Assembly (NCBI GenBank): GCA_946902985.2
Contig: OX336395.1
Coordinates: 17,834,708 to 17,898,707 of the forward strand
Reading direction: 5' to 3'
Source of the DNA: Meconema thalassinum
Taxonomy: Eukaryota; Arthropoda; Insecta; Orthoptera; Tettigoniidae
Length of the DNA stretch: 64,000 nucleotides
The position numbers and the translations under genes are program-made. Shown piece after piece: positions 24,431 through 37,190 of this stretch. How positions within the stretch are numbered: position 1 is the stretch's first letter; each line of letters starts with the position of its first letter. The notes beneath the pieces were generated by a model. The model had not been told where the DNA came from. It saw only the letters and a program-made list of their open reading frames with translations, and ran no database searches.

Positions 24431-25190
24431 AGGTCATGGAAGTTATCTGTGAGAAGTTAACAGTTTTCTTTATTACTCCCAGGGCCTCATCCGGATGTTT
24501 AAGACATAAAACACGTACTTAGTAATGTGATAGTTCGTCAGCAAATGGTTTGTTCCAGTATCTTGTACTATTTTCCATGTAATAGAAGAGCACACGGAAT
24601 AAACGGGGTAAGTCCATCTTATTCGGGACGCACTCTTGTGGCCAGCTATCGTAACTACGGATCAGTTGTAATTAACTTCAAATAATGCGGTAAGTCACCG
24701 AGATACAGTGGTTTTTATCTTTAGTGGAAACGGAAAGAACGTCCCATATCCTCTGACTTTACAAGAATTCCCTTTATAAGAAATACATTTGGCTAAGTAA
24801 CGATATCGCTTACACTCAATTGGGGTGTTAGTAAGTATTTCTTTTTACTGTTGAAATTTTAAATTGGCTCTCATGAATAATCTACATAATGTGACTTACC
24901 CTGTTCTTCCCGTGCAGTCTTCAATTTTGATATATTTGAGTCGGTCTATTTAATTATAGAAAAGTGGTGATCAATGTAAATAATTATTTTATTTACTTTA
25001 AATTCATAATAATAATTATTATTAATATTTCTCCTTCACGAGGATCGCAGGTTAAAGGATCATGGGAGTAATCTGTGAGAATTTTACAATTTTCTCTCTT
25101 ATTTTGGGGACCAAATCCGGAGGTTTAAGACATGTTCTAGGTGCTTGGTAATGTGATAGTTTGTCAGCAATTGTTTTGTATCAGTTTCCT
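24431..25190. repeat. Pair of diverged ~130-bp direct repeats flanking a MITE
   Basis: The stretch at about 24431-24560 resembles 25051-25190; both contain words such as TAATGTGATAGTT and a GTCAGCAA segment, with TTTAAGACAT upstream. The 24590-24920 MITE lies between them. They look like two copies, or a duplicated piece, of an unidentified repeat. Confidence 0.55.
24590..24920. mobile_element. MITE-like element with ~28-bp terminal inverted repeats
   Basis: The left end GCACACGGAATAAACGGGG continuing GTAAGTCCAT is the imperfect inverse of the right end ATGTGACTTACCCTGTTC followed by TTCCCGTGC. The ~330-bp body has no coding capacity. No target duplication is clear, so the superfamily is unassigned. 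Confidence 0.5.
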
Positions 25191-25267
25191 CATATTATAA
25201 TTACTATCATCATTAATTCATATTCTTCAATTTTTATATATAGTCATACTTGTTCATTACTTCCCAG

Positions 25268-25372
25268 GATCTGAATGAGCAGCCACCCTCTGATAGGCCA
25301 GTGGGGATGGAAATTGAAGAACCTGATGATGTATTTGTAGATGCATTTGTTAAAGAAGAACTTGATTGCCAG
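25268..25372 (+). CDS. C2H2 zinc-finger protein, coding exon 2
   Basis: A pyrimidine-rich acceptor (TTCATTACTTCCCAG) precedes 35 codons in phase 0, ending at a GTGACT donor, which is weaker than the other donors. The peptide is acidic, with EIEEPDDVFVDAFVKEELD; VKEE is a second SUMO-consensus-like motif. There is no domain. Length is divisible by three, so skipping this exon would keep the frame. It joins exon 1 and exon 3 without a frame change. Confidence 0.75.
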
Positions 25373-26536
25373 GTGACTGTGTACATTATTTCCCACCTTG
25401 GATTATTCTCAAATCCTTTTTAAGTTTTGTAGTTTGTTTTAATCAGTTTTAATTTCAATTATGAAGCTGAACAACAGAAGAGTTTATGTTTTTTGACTCT
25501 ATTTTATTAATAATGTGGGTTGAGTCAAATCGCTTCCTTGGGCTGTTTATTGATTATTTTGTTAAATGTCTATAATAGTTTTAAACTGGTATTTGTTGTC
25601 CTTTTTGAAATAACCTTGAATTATTATGGCAAAACTTGCATCACCTGTAAGGTTAAATCTTGCTGCAAAATGAGGTAGGAACTTCGAAGAATCCTTGGCA
25701 TAGTAAGTGACGACGACGACGACGACGACGATTGTAGTTTTACGTGACCGTGAATCTTGTGATTATAAGCCACGGGACCTCCTTTTTACGTGGAATCCGA
25801 ACCACAGGACATGGCATTTCACTTCGAAAATCTCACATGCATTGGCCGGGAATCGAACCCGGACCGCCTTGGTGAGAGGCATACAGCTAGACCGCTGAAA
25901 CATGGACTCTGTGTATTGAGGTTTTGAATTGTCTTTGACTTCATGACCACTCAATCACATGATGAGTGACTGTAGATAATCATATCAACATTTATTTTCT
26001 CAGTTAAGTTAATGACTTTTGGAATTCGTGTTTAAGAATAGGTTCAAAATGCAAGTGTTTTTTATAAATTCAAGTTTGTGTTTCTTTTCATCTTGAATCA
26101 AACACCTATTTTGTTTCTCATAAACGAAAGACAATAGTATCAATTTTGTTGCTTAATTTATAACACTGTTGCTACTTGAAAGTATTGGATTCTCAGAAGT
26201 AAAGTATATTGTGTTGTGATGGCAACGAATACATCGTAAGTAATAGGTATGGTATTCTTTTGTAATTTTGTGTTATAAAACTTTCAAAACCTTGAATATA
26301 TAATTCAGAAAAACATAAATAATGTGAAATTCAGCTAATGAGCACTTGACGCAGCCAAATTTCAGCTTCAGAGATGATATTCTAACCTTGTCAAATTTCT
26401 TACAATTATTCATTGACTTGAGAACTAATCCGAGACATATAAAGCAAGATGAATGTCTAGCGTGCTTGTGTATCTACAAAATATATTTCTTATGCCTCCT
26501 GGGGTACATTATTAACAAATTGTTGTTTCTCTGTAG
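25373..26536 (+). other. Intron 2
   Basis: AT-rich intron from a GTGACT donor to a TTTCTCTGTAG acceptor, phase 0. Apart from the SINE at 25709-25915 I see nothing recognisable. Confidence 0.65.
25709..25915 (-). mobile_element. tRNA-derived SINE with (GTC)n tail
   Basis: On the - strand the head (about 25905-25845) includes TAGCTGTATGCCTCTCACC and a strong B box, GGTTCGATTCC, followed by a body and a GTC trinucleotide tail (CGA-rich repeat on + at 25709-25731). A related 3' body fragment is at 27489-27570. The tRNA-like head plus simple tail supports a SINE. Target duplications were not identified. Confidence 0.75.
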
Positions 26537-26665
26537 GGAGCACATATCAAGGAAGATACTGCGGACAACAAGGAAGTTACGATTAATGAGAATGTGACTG
26601 AAGAGATAGTCGCACATGTCAAAACGGAAGCACTATCTTCATCAAGTGGCGGAGATGCGAGAGTT
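26537..26665 (+). CDS. C2H2 zinc-finger protein, coding exon 3
   Basis: A strong acceptor (TTGTTTCTCTGTAG) precedes 43 codons in phase 0, ending at a consensus GTAAGTG donor. The peptide starts GAHIKEDTADNKEV and contains IVAHVKTEALSSSSGGDA. IKED and VKTE are further hydrophobic-K-x-E/D motifs. Acidic and serine-rich, probably disordered. Like exon 2 it is a multiple of three long, so alternative inclusion would be frame-neutral. Confidence 0.8.
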
Positions 26666-29600
26666 GTAAGTGCCTAATTATATTGAGAGCAGCATTATGG
26701 TTATCAAGTCACGTTATTTCTTAATCACCAAGTGTGGCCGAGATTTTGAAAGGTTTGGTGATACGTTTGTGAGGGGATCATGTGCACTGATGAAATATTT
26801 AGGAATTAATACGAAACGTGAATGTAATTCTAGTAATTTCTGGCTGATCATATACGTGCTCCATAGTGTATATGGAAGATATTGTTTTCTCTGTGATTTG
26901 TTTGCTGGATAGGTTGATATGATACTTGTTGTTGTTTTAAGGGCCAAACATTCATATTATCGACCTAGCGCTTGATAGGACTCCCTGCCTAAATTGTATT
27001 TGGAGTCTGGCTTATCTGAAAAAGTCCTTTTTTTTTGGTTTTTGAATATCTGGTTGTTGTTTGTAGCAAGTCATCAAATTCCATTCATGATTTGCTTCTC
27101 CATTTTTGTATATGATAATAATATTTAAGGGATTCTCTGTATACTGTAATCTGGCTACCAATTCCGTGACACAGAAATAGTTTCTAAAATATCAGACTAC
27201 CTCGCCAGAATACAGTGATAAATTTATTAATTTCCTCATAACTTCTATACGAAAATGGAGGCTGCTAGTAAAGAATGTTGAAATACTTAGGAAGATAGCC
27301 TTTGTCAGATGATCCAGGCCATTATCTGTTCTTTAACTGGGCTTGATATGTCATGCAGTGAACCAATTACACAGAACAAGACCAATAACTTCACAAATGG
27401 AACAAGGGAACAGTCTATTGCAAATTACTCGGGTTCTATTCATGTTTCTTGTTAATTATTTAACATTCCTTCGAAGTGTAATATCGCGCCCTGTGGTTGG
27501 GATTCCTCTTGAAAATGGAGGTCCCGTGGCTCATCGTCGTCACATGATTGGTCACGTAAAACTACAAGCTACAAGCTTTCTCCCTATTAAAAATAATTAT
27601 TCCATGAAGTTTGGTTTGTATTTACAACTGATCTGAGTGAAATGGCCTCAGAGCCCTGTTTTGATTTGTTATGATACTGACTTTGTTATCGGTAGAAAGT
27701 CGATAGTGTAGATTGCTTCCTTATCCCCATGCACTGCTGGTAATCTGACGCAAAGGCAGAAACTTCAGTCTCACCCTTCTTTGTGTTGTTTATTGCCTAT
27801 ATCCTGTGGTGAAATTATAAAACTTGATGTGCTGCATTGCTTGTATAGCCTCTTCATTCTGCGCATGAGCTAACAGACATGAAGATATTTTAATTCCGTG
27901 TAATATAATTTGTACGAAAGAAGGTGACCATAGCTACACTGTCATTTAAAATCTGAGATACCTTTTTACTGATTGTGCGACTTCCCTGCTAAAATTACGC
28001 ATCTTGATAGAGCCACCTTTCAACAAACGTGTGATCTTCATGAAGATGACTATTTTGGAGTTAGGGTTGACTATATTAGCAACTGTTAGGTGGCTCTTCT
28101 GATATCTATTTACTTTATTCAAATATCCATTCGGGATCTCTGAACAAGTGGGAAGGATGTTATTCTGTAGAAGCATGGAATGTGTGAATTTGTTGTAGTT
28201 GTGAGTGAAATAACCATGTGTGTTTGCTGTGTGTTGTATGGAGCTATTACAGAAGGGTTCTGTTAAAATGAATTTGGTGGACATCATTCTTATCTATGAC
28301 ATTAGTAAGTCAAGAGGCAATATACCTATAAGATGGGCAAACACCTGTCCTAGCCATAACCCAACAGGCTGGTGAATGAAACAATAGTGTGTGTAACAGA
28401 CACTCCATTTGTTCTGTTTACAATATTTACGTTAAGGTTTGTGGATGTGATATTAAGGCATTCCTCATAAGGTGCCAAGTATTATAAGTACATTAAGTTT
28501 CTCCCTACCTTGAGTATTCTTGAGATCAATATTGCTTTAATAGGAACTCAATACCGTACAATGCACTGCACACTATGCAATATTTCTTTCCACAACATTC
28601 ATCAACTTTGCTTGTTAAAGACTGATATTTACGTTATATATTAACGGTAAGTTACTGCACCCACGCCACTAAGTCTCCACACACACTCAATGCTGGAGAC
28701 AATCTGCTAGGCCCACACTTGGCATATGTATAGGAACTGAACTGCTTTGTGATTTGAACTCTACAAAACTTCTCTGTCTTTGCCCTGTCTCCCTTGACTT
28801 AAGAAAACTCTATGGATGCGAATTTGAATATACTTCAGTATGTTATTTATTCCTTGATTCCTTGAGTGCAAGTTTTCAAGTCGTGTGTAACACATAATTC
28901 TACCTATGCAAAGGGGAACATATTTGTGAAACAAGTCATATGGACCATGTTAGGGGTATTAAGATTGCAGAATGTCCTATTCCGAACATCGTACCATGTA
29001 TCGTATGAGAAACATCATTTTCATATCTGAAACACCTTCATGCGTCCATTACATTTCCTTACCATCTAATAGCATTTTGGGATTAAGCATTGCATTTTCA
29101 AACCTCTGTTGATGGCAAACTGAAGTGCTTAGCTTTTAGCTTGTGCATAGTACAAAAATTATCAGCCATTTTCATGTATATCATAAGAACTATGATATCT
29201 AATCCACCTGTGACTTGAACCTGGGACCACCGACAATGTACAATGTGGTTCCGATCACTGAGCTGCATCTTAATTATCAGTGGCAAAAGGTATATTATGT
29301 GAAGCTAACATTATGTTTGCATTAATTGCCACAGTGGACTTAAGGTCAGGATAAACCAATACAATTACGATTTCTGTATTCTCTTCAGAGATCCACTCAT
29401 GAGGGTTATAGAAGTATGCACATGCTGGGATTGTTTTAGTCCTAATCCTGAGCATTGCAATAACATGCACTTGGCCTTTTGTGTACATGTATTAAATAAT
29501 TGAAGATATGAGATAAAAGTAAGAGAATTAGCTAGAATCATACGAAGAAAGTAATTGTTAATAATTAAGTCCACTTATTTTGACTTATAGTACGTTCAGA

Positions 29601-29679
29601 AGAAACCCTCGTTCATACCACATTTCTTATAGTTCTTATTTTCTACCCCTTAATCTGCTGTGTCGGGGAGGAGGTGAAA
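26666..29679 (+). other. Intron 3, first part, with SINE fragments
   Basis: Mostly AT-rich sequence without coding signal. Around 26926-26985 the words GTTGTTGTTTTAAGGGCC and TATTATCGACC resemble the 3' end of a SINE on the - strand. At 27489-27570 a fragment matches the SINE body of 25709-25915 in the opposite orientation. Nothing else is recognised from 27571 to 29679. Confidence 0.45.
27489..27570 (+). mobile_element. SINE 3' body fragment
   Basis: TGTGGTTGGGATTCC, GGAGGTCCCGTGGCT and GGTCACGTAAAACTACA match, in order, the body of the SINE at 25709-25915 read on its sense strand. The tRNA-like head is absent, so this is a 5'-truncated copy. Confidence 0.65.
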
Positions 29680-29684
29680 TGAAT

Positions 29685-29965
29685 ATATATGTGTCAGTGG
29701 TTTTTACGGCCGTTCGCCCTTTTGTTTAGCCTAAAAGAGGCTCTAATGGAATATGATTAGGAGTTGGAAAGTAGCGACCATGGCCTCTTAACAGTCCTAG
29801 CGTTGGCCTGGAGATGAAAATGGGGAACCATGAAGAACCATTTCAAGGAACCTTACCCAGTGGCGTATGCTGATTTTCCTCCTGGGGGATTCATTAATAT
29901 ATTACATTATACAAGGGGCAGATGACCTTGCTGTTCTGCCACTTAGTAATCATCATCATCATACA
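29685..29965 (+). mobile_element. SINE-like element ending in (ATC)n
   Basis: The stretch ends GGGGCAGATGACCTTGCTG, then CACTTAGTA and an ATC trinucleotide run (about 29950-29962). Its 3' motif GGGGCAGATGACC recurs inverted at about 40165-40180. The 3' module plus simple tail is SINE-like, but I cannot confirm a tRNA head, so family and left boundary are tentative. Confidence 0.45.
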
Positions 29966-30717
29966 CATTATTACAATGATATTTCGATTAATATACAGTA
30001 CACAATAATTAAATAAACATTCTCTTTGCATGAAAACTATTCATACCATAAAAAGACAAAAAATACATCTTTTATAAAATATGGAAAACAGTAATTAAAT
30101 ATTAAAACTGTAATGATGTAGTGGTCTCTAGGTGACTGCTTATAATATTGATATTGTGTGAGAGAAAAATAAACTTTGGCTGCCATGTTCTTACTGCCAT
30201 TAGCTATTATTGACTCTCAAAATCTGTCTATCTTGATGGCTTTATCTGTATCATTTATAGGAATAAATTCCAAATACTCCTCCTGTAACTAATTATCTTT
30301 AATGAAACGGACACACACAATTAAAGCACCCCGAACCAACGTGAAAATAGTTACCGATCGTACACTTTAAAAGCAAACCTAATCCTTGGCTGGCTCCAAC
30401 TCTGAGGGAGCGTCTCGCCCCGAGTAGAGTGCAGGACATTTACCAAGTGACGATCGTGATCACTTTTAAAATATATACAGGAGTAAAGAAGACGCTCTAG
30501 CGGTAGTGTAAAACAGGTGATAGATCAGACGATATAAAGATTCAAGTAAACAAATGTCTCTGGGGGGTATTTAAACACTAAACCCCCCTCGTCGGTACGC
30601 CAATGATACCCACTCATCTTCTGTCAGTAAGCACATGCCTTGGCCCATTTAAGTTCTGTAATGTTTGAAATTAGCTCAGCCATTTTTATGTTCTAAGGCA
30701 GGAACTACAGTGTGTCC

Positions 30718-31161
30718 GCAAAGTCCCTCCGCAGCGCGTGTGTCGTCTTGCAGGACATGTTGGGTTGGCAGTACATTCATGTGATGTTGTTACAAGGAAA
30801 ACGATTACATTAAATTAAGTAATGCGGTACTCAACACTATCACACTGTGCTCTGCAAAGTTTCCACCAGCATGGAAAACCTCGTCCAATAGAAACACACG
30901 CTCTTCAGTAGTAAGCATTTCCACTAGACTCAGCGTACACAAGAACACAACTTACAGCGTCAATGCTGCCACGCACAGGCACTTACTGTCAGCAATAATG
31001 AACCGGTATTCTCCACCCTATCACTCCAGTTGAAGGTCAGCATGGAACAAGTGCATGCTTATGCGAACTGCTGTGATAAGACTTTGCGTATACAGCGACA
31101 TGAATGTGCTGCCAACGTTCAACGAGACCCGCTGCTGTGGAGAGGCTATGCGGACACACTG
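30718..31161. mobile_element. Mariner-like MITE with TA target duplication
   Basis: The left end CAGTGTGTCCGCAAAGTCCC follows TA (30716-30717). The right end is its imperfect inverse, GCGGACACACTG before TA (31162-31163). CAGTGTGTCCG-type ends with TA duplication fit Tc1/mariner. At 444 bp it lacks a transposase. It may be an internally deleted transposon. Confidence 0.75.
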
Positions 31162-31509
31162 TATAAACTTTGGATTCAATATATGTATTTCAAACATGCA
31201 TTGATAAATTGCTGTTTGTCAATTAATACCAACGATTCCAGGAAATCCCTTCTTGAAAGCATTCTAAGTGAGCCGTGACTACATTCTTAAAAGCATTTGA
31301 AACTGACTTCCCCTAATAATACTCCAATGTCTTCCTCGGCTTGTATCTACCATGCAAACTATTTGCTACCGTTCGCCAGTAGACTTATAATGTTTGATAT
31401 TAGCAGCATACTCCACAATAGAGGCATTTAATTTACGTACTTACACTAAATTCTTTTGAAAATTTGATTTAATTGCAGTGTTTTGTGATTTTTTTTACTG
31501 TCGACTTGA

Positions 31510-33990
31510 GCCTCTATGGACTGCATGTTAACAACCAGACTCATTTCAGTGTCTGCGTCTTGTTCGTTTGCCGGCTTTGACATCTTGTCAGTATCTCTTG
31601 AGCCCATCTCTCAATTTGTTCTTCTGCTCCTCTGTCAAAGGGCCTCTTCGTCTTCTGGGTTCTGCCTCCACCATAAAACCCTGATAGCTTTTCATCATCC
31701 TTCTGAAACTATTCCTGTCTTTGATTTTATCCTCCGTAAAGCCCACCTGTCTCATATCTTTTTCACACTCTTGGAACCATTTCAACTTGGAGATCTTCGG
31801 TTTGAGAAAATTCCAGATTATCTTTGTGAGCTGGTCATTATTCATACGGAAGATGCGTCCATAAAATAGCAATCTTCGTTTTCTAATTGCTGTTGTCATC
31901 GGTTACATCTTTCTGTATACTTCTTTATTTGATATCAGTCGAACCTCTCCGTCAACCCATCTGTTGCCCAAGATCTTCCGTAGTAGTCTGCGTTCTCTTT
32001 TAAGTAGCTGATTGACTTGTCCTGTCCGATTCATACACAGGGTCTCCGAAGCATATAAACCTTCTGGTTTGACAACATTGCTGTAGTGCCTTAGTTTGGC
32101 TCCGATACATGGCATCTTCTTATTGTAGATGTTTTTAGTCAGTTGGAACGCTCGCTCTAGTTTCAGGATGCGGATATTGGTCGCTTCTTGTTCTAGCCCA
32201 TTCTCTTGGATAACTTCACCAAGGTATTTAAACTTCTTGACTCTTCGAATCTTTCCATGGTCGGTGAACAACCATTCTGGATCTTCACGGATGTTAGTCA
32301 TACATTTCGTTCTCTCAAATGAAATTTGTAGTCCTTCTTTCTCTGCTGTTTCTTTCAGATGGTTTATCTTCCTGATTGCTGAACTGGTGTTGTTTGCAAA
32401 TATGGCTACGTCGTCTGCGAACGCCAGACAGTCGACATACACTCCTTTGTGTTTGGGGCCTAATCGAAACTGATCTTCATTTCCTCTTCTTTGTTCAGTG
32501 ATTTTCTCCATTCTCGAATTACCTTTTCTAAGATACAATTGAAAAGAAGTGGAGAAAGTCCATCTCCTTGTCTGACCCCAGTTTTATCTCGAAGGGCTCT
32601 GAGATTTCATTCTTGAATTTTACCTTAGATATTGTGTTGGTGAGAGTCTGGATGAATCATCACCCCTAACTCTTCCAGAACATTCAGTAATGACTCTCGA
32701 TCAATCGAATCGTATGATTTTTTGAAATCCACGAATATGACCACATATTCAAACCCCCCAGTTTTCTTGTATCTGATGATGTTCTTCAGATTGAAAATTT
32801 GTTCTGGGCAGGATCGGCCCTTTTGGAAACCAGCCTGGTATTCGCCAATCTGTTGATCAAGATGAGCTTCGATTCTGTTAAGGAATACTTTAGAAAGAAT
32901 CTTGTAAGGAACTGGAACTATCGATATACCTCTGTAATTGTCAACGTTCTTCTTGTCTCCTTTTTGTGGAGAGGATGGATCAGTGGTGATTGCCATTCTA
33001 CTTGTATAGTACCCGTTCTCCAAATCTCCTGGAAGAGGCAGACTAATATGTCCAGAGTATCCTCATTCGCCAGCTTCAGTAGTTCCGCCACTATGGAATC
33101 TTCCCCAGCTGCTTTATTATCTTTCAGACTGTCTATGATCAGCTTAATTTCCGTCTTACAAGGTGGCCGAGAATTGGGCAGACCTTGAATGGGAAGGGAG
33201 CTGGATAGTTTTAGCGATGGCTCATCACAGTTGAGCAACTTGTTGAAATACTGAGCCAAAATGTCGCAATTTTCCCTGTCGTTCATACCTAGCTTTCCTG
33301 TGTCATCTCTAAAGCATAGACTAGGGGCATGATAGATTTAAAGGTTTGATAAAAGTCCCTAACGTTGTTCTTACGGAAATTCTGATCGATCTGTTCCATC
33401 TGATGTTTCTCATACGATCGCTTTGCTTATCGGAACACTCGGGCTGCAACTTTCCTCGCATCACGGAATGCATCAAAATCTTCCTGACCCTTGGTCGAAT
33501 TCCTTTCTCCATGCATCAGTTCTCTGAGCTAGTGCATTATCACAGGTTTCGTTCCACCTCCGATGTTTTCGTTTAGGAGCTGCCAGAATTGTGGCGGTAA
33601 CTGCCTGCTGGATCTTAAAAGCGATGTCAGTCCAATTCTTAGATTCAAAGGTCAAGTTCTGATGATACTGCTCCCTAACTTCCTGGCTGATTTTAAGTTT
33701 CGACACATCAAATCTCCGAGTTCTATTTCCAGTATTCGGAGGTTTCCTGAGAGGAATAAAATTCATCTTTACCTTAGAAAGGTAGTGATCAGAGTCAAAC
33801 CTTGCACCCCTCTGCACTTTTACATTCATAATCTCTTTTCTTGCTCTTCTTGAGATTGCAACAGGGTCTATCTGTTTCTCACCATTCAAGTTACCCGGCA
33901 AACGCCAAGTCTTCTGTTTGCTTGGTTTATGTTTAAAGAAAGGTCGACAATACCTGAAGATCAAATGTCCGACACAATTCAACAAGTCTT
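31510..33990 (-). pseudogene. LINE (RTE-like, family B), endonuclease end through RT, broken
   Basis: On the - strand, domains run in order: end of the AP-endonuclease (about 33880-33770, VQRGARFDSDHYLSKVKMNF), linker, RT palm (33286-32625: IDSLKDNKAAGEDSIVAELL; YRGISIVPVPYKILSKVF; EYQAGFQKGRSCPEQIFNL), catalytic CLAFADDVAIFANN (about 32420), and the C-terminal region (32160-31590) with the KLRHYSNVVKPEGLYASETL motif. Stops and frameshifts between the pieces inactivate it. The endonuclease start is missing, so the copy is 5'-truncated near 33990. It lies in intron 3, antisense to the host gene. Confidence 0.85.
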
Positions 33991-34348
33991 ATTCCATTTT
34001 TGTTAGTCATCTTGTGAGCAAGATATCTTCCTACTGTTGATCTGAAATGTGCTTCCATTCCCAATTGGGCGTGTAATTTACTAACCTTTATTCTCAAAAG
34101 ATGTGCTGGTACAAATATTAAGGGTATAGTCGCCTTTTACTTAATGATAGGTGGACGTGTTAGATCCTAACACCTCTTACGGCCTTACAGTTAAAAAGAT
34201 AAAATACATACTCATTTGTCCTCAATCCTTAAAGCTATTACTTCCCTTAAGGCACTGAGTCAGCATTTTGTGTCGCACTGAGATTTACTTGTTATCTTGG
34301 GGAGATTGCATTGTGAGGTTTGAAGCCATTTTTCAGTGTTGCCTAAGT

Positions 34349-34987
34349 AAACAAAAGTTCGGTGCTTTTCAGTCGGTCAACACGAATGTACCCAAAAAGA
34401 GCTGGGTTGTGCCCTAATCCTGAAATAAATTACATGAGATTAATAAATACACTAGGATGACCAGTTTCGATCGTCAGGCGATCATCATTAGATCCATTAC
34501 ACTTAGGCTATAACATCTATGTTTGAGAATATAGGTGAAACATATTTACAATATGTTGAATTATTTAGTTGCAGTATTGGTAATGCAACTGTCGGTGTAT
34601 GCTAATTGTAGTAGATCTAATGTTAATTGAAATGCTAAAATGGTGATAAAAATCCGGAGTTTGTCTGTTTGGGGTGATTATATGGTTATACAAATTCAAC
34701 TATGGTTACACTGTAATAATACAGGCTGATACTTATCCGGATTTATCTTCCTGACTGGAACTTCGAGCAGTTTCGTGTTCACTCTGGCACCAGTTTTGGT
34801 CGCCTAACCCGGGTGTTAACTGGCCGAAACTGGTTCTTCCCTTTCTCCCTCATTTTGTTCCTATGTGGTTTCTGAGGTCAGTGCAATGTTTATTTGTGTG
34901 ACGTTCCCAAGTCTAGATATAAACACCCCAAACAGACAAACTCCGGATTCGTGTTGACCGACTGAAAAGCACCAAACTTTTGTTTCG
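34349..34987. mobile_element. Foldback element with nested inverted repeats
   Basis: The left arm AAACAAAAGTTCGGTGCTTT (continuing to 34388) is the near-perfect inverse of 34946-34985 (ATTCGTGTTGACCGACTGAA continuing). A second inverted pair lies inside: CCGGAGTTTGTCTGTTTGGGG (about 34660-34680) against CCCCAAACAGACAAACTCCGG (about 34927-34947). The interior also holds GATGACCAGTTTCGATCG, a word I associate with insect repeats. No transposase is visible. The nested pattern may reflect a duplicated end. Confidence 0.65.
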
Positions 34988-35160
34988 GGAGATTGTGTAT
35001 TATAGGTTTTAGTTTTAGAACTAGGGAAGACATAACCACATCTGTGTAATGCTTCACTTCAACTCAGCTGTGATTTACAATTACATAGTTTGCTATTTGT
35101 GTAAAAAGTATTAGTGATGCCAAATAATTAAAATAATTAATTAATTCACTTTATTCCTAG

Positions 35161-35219
35161 GACACGCAAGAAGAAACACAGGATGGGGAAAGTGAAGCAG
35201 GTGGAAATCATCCAAATGA
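35161..35219 (+). CDS. C2H2 zinc-finger protein, coding exon 4
   Basis: A TTTATTCCTAG acceptor precedes 59 bases in phase 0 that end at a GTAAGT donor after two bases of a codon, so intron 4 is phase 2. The peptide is acidic and Gln/Gly-rich (DTQEETQDGESEAGGNHPN). The split codon completes as Glu with the first base of exon 5. Short, but the phase match with exons 3 and 5 supports it. Confidence 0.65.
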
Positions 35220-37054
35220 GTAAGTGTACAACATATGAGGTAACATGTTATTTAACTTTTGTGTATGCATAACTGAATGTTTTGGATATTAGTAAGTTTT
35301 GTTTGCATCGTCAGATATAACTCGCATTTTATGTGTCGTTACTGCTTGTCTCATCAAAGTAGATACATTATTGACATTAACTTTCTCTTTCCTAGCCCAC
35401 AAATTATCATTCGGAGTTCTCACTGTCTGGAAGTGTTTAACCCAGGAACCGTACACTTGTTTATTACAAACACTAATCTTACTCTGAGTGCCCCAAGAAT
35501 AATAAGCTTAATTTACATATTACAAGCCAATATTTCGTATAAAAACTGGTTAGGTTGGTTTGATTAGACTTACGGAAAAGGTAGTTTATATTACACTTAA
35601 TCATTCTATACTAAAAATAAAATAATATTAAAAAACATACAGGTTTTTTCAATATTTTGCAACACCTCATATTTTAGAGTGGTTTACTGAATGTAATCTC
35701 TACAATTGACACAAACAGATACTATATGACTTTTGCATACATACATCTTACACTCTGCACACATCATAGTGGTTTTGGTGTCCTTGGTTCATGGAATAGT
35801 ACTCAACAAGAAACGTAACACTAACCTACACTGGGGTACTCAGTGCCCCAAAACCGATCTATATCAAAGAATTTGTCCGTTATATCTGTGACTAATATGG
35901 CAACTGAAAGACGGTCAATGACAAATAATAGTCATGGCGGCTGCAGGCTGGAAGTGTTGCCAACACAAACCCAGAGCAAAACGAAAATTCACTGGGGCAC
36001 TGGGTCTAGGGTTAAGAAAAGTTGGTCATACTTGTTGATGACAATTTGTCTTGTGGAAGTGACTCTCATCTGCTTGAAGAAAATACTGTACATATGCCGC
36101 AGTGATAAGTGTTGTTAGGAACATCCCCTACTTTAAACCTCCCCTTGAGTGTTTGTGTCCTCAACCCGTTTCGATCTTTTGTAACCCAGGTTGTCAAATC
36201 ACAACAATGTTACATCATGAGCCATCATCGATTTTAATTCCCATAGCAACAAAATCACTTCAACTAAAATGTTAATCCAAAACACAATGAAAAAAGATAG
36301 GACTTACAAAAAAAATTCACACGTCGTCCTACGATCATTCCTTAATGCAATAACCATCGACAACGAAACACTCATTTAAACTTGCATCAAAACCGAGCAA
36401 ACATTCACAGAGGTCCGAAACTGGTATAGCGATATTTCCAGCACCGGAAGATAGTTGGAATAACGGTGTACATAATGTAAACATGTTGGAGTGCAAACGA
36501 TGGTCAATATTTTATGATACTAATTTGGAGGAGTGGGATTAAGCTGTTGTTTGTTGAAAAGTAAACATTGGGATTAAATTGTGCCAGTAAATGTGTGGGT
36601 CATTGGAGCGAGGCTTGCGGAGGTGTGCCGAGAGTTGGATTAGTATGCACTTTATGGTGTGGTTTATCTTTTATATATAATAACAAACTACCATTTAAGA
36701 GGAGGTATGACTGAATGTTGCCAATTATGGAGCAAAAACTGATTTTTGTTTGATTTATTCATACAAAAATAGCCCAATTCTTCCTCATTCAGAAAATGAT
36801 TTTATTTTAGTAATTCCGGCTACTGTAGAGGCGTCTTCGTATGAGCCCGCATGACATTTAAACATTTGAGCTGCTTTTATAATAATAATAATAATAATAA
36901 TACAGAAGAGGGGAAATGACCAGGAGACTTGCCAAGTGGCAGCAAATATCTCAGGAAGAAAAAGCGAGGAGATGTGAAGGGGAAGCATAAGGAGGAGGGC
37001 TGTAAATAATAACTTGCCTCTTTCTCGCATAGCTCTTTTCCATTGTGTTGCTGT

Positions 37055-37190
37055 GTACAATATGCTGCTTGTGGTGCAATTCTTATCACACATTGTTGTT
37101 ACTTGGTACAATAGTTGCTGGGTACAATATGCTCCACGTGGTGCAATTCTTATCACACATTTTTGTAACTTGGTACAATAGTTGCTAAAG
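37055..37190. repeat. Two tandem copies of a 67-bp repeat
   Basis: GTACAATATGCTGCTTGTGG at 37055 recurs 67 bp later as GTACAATATGCTCCACGTGG, and GTGCAATTCTTATCACACAT occurs in both. It is a local tandem duplication with a few differences. Confidence 0.85.
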
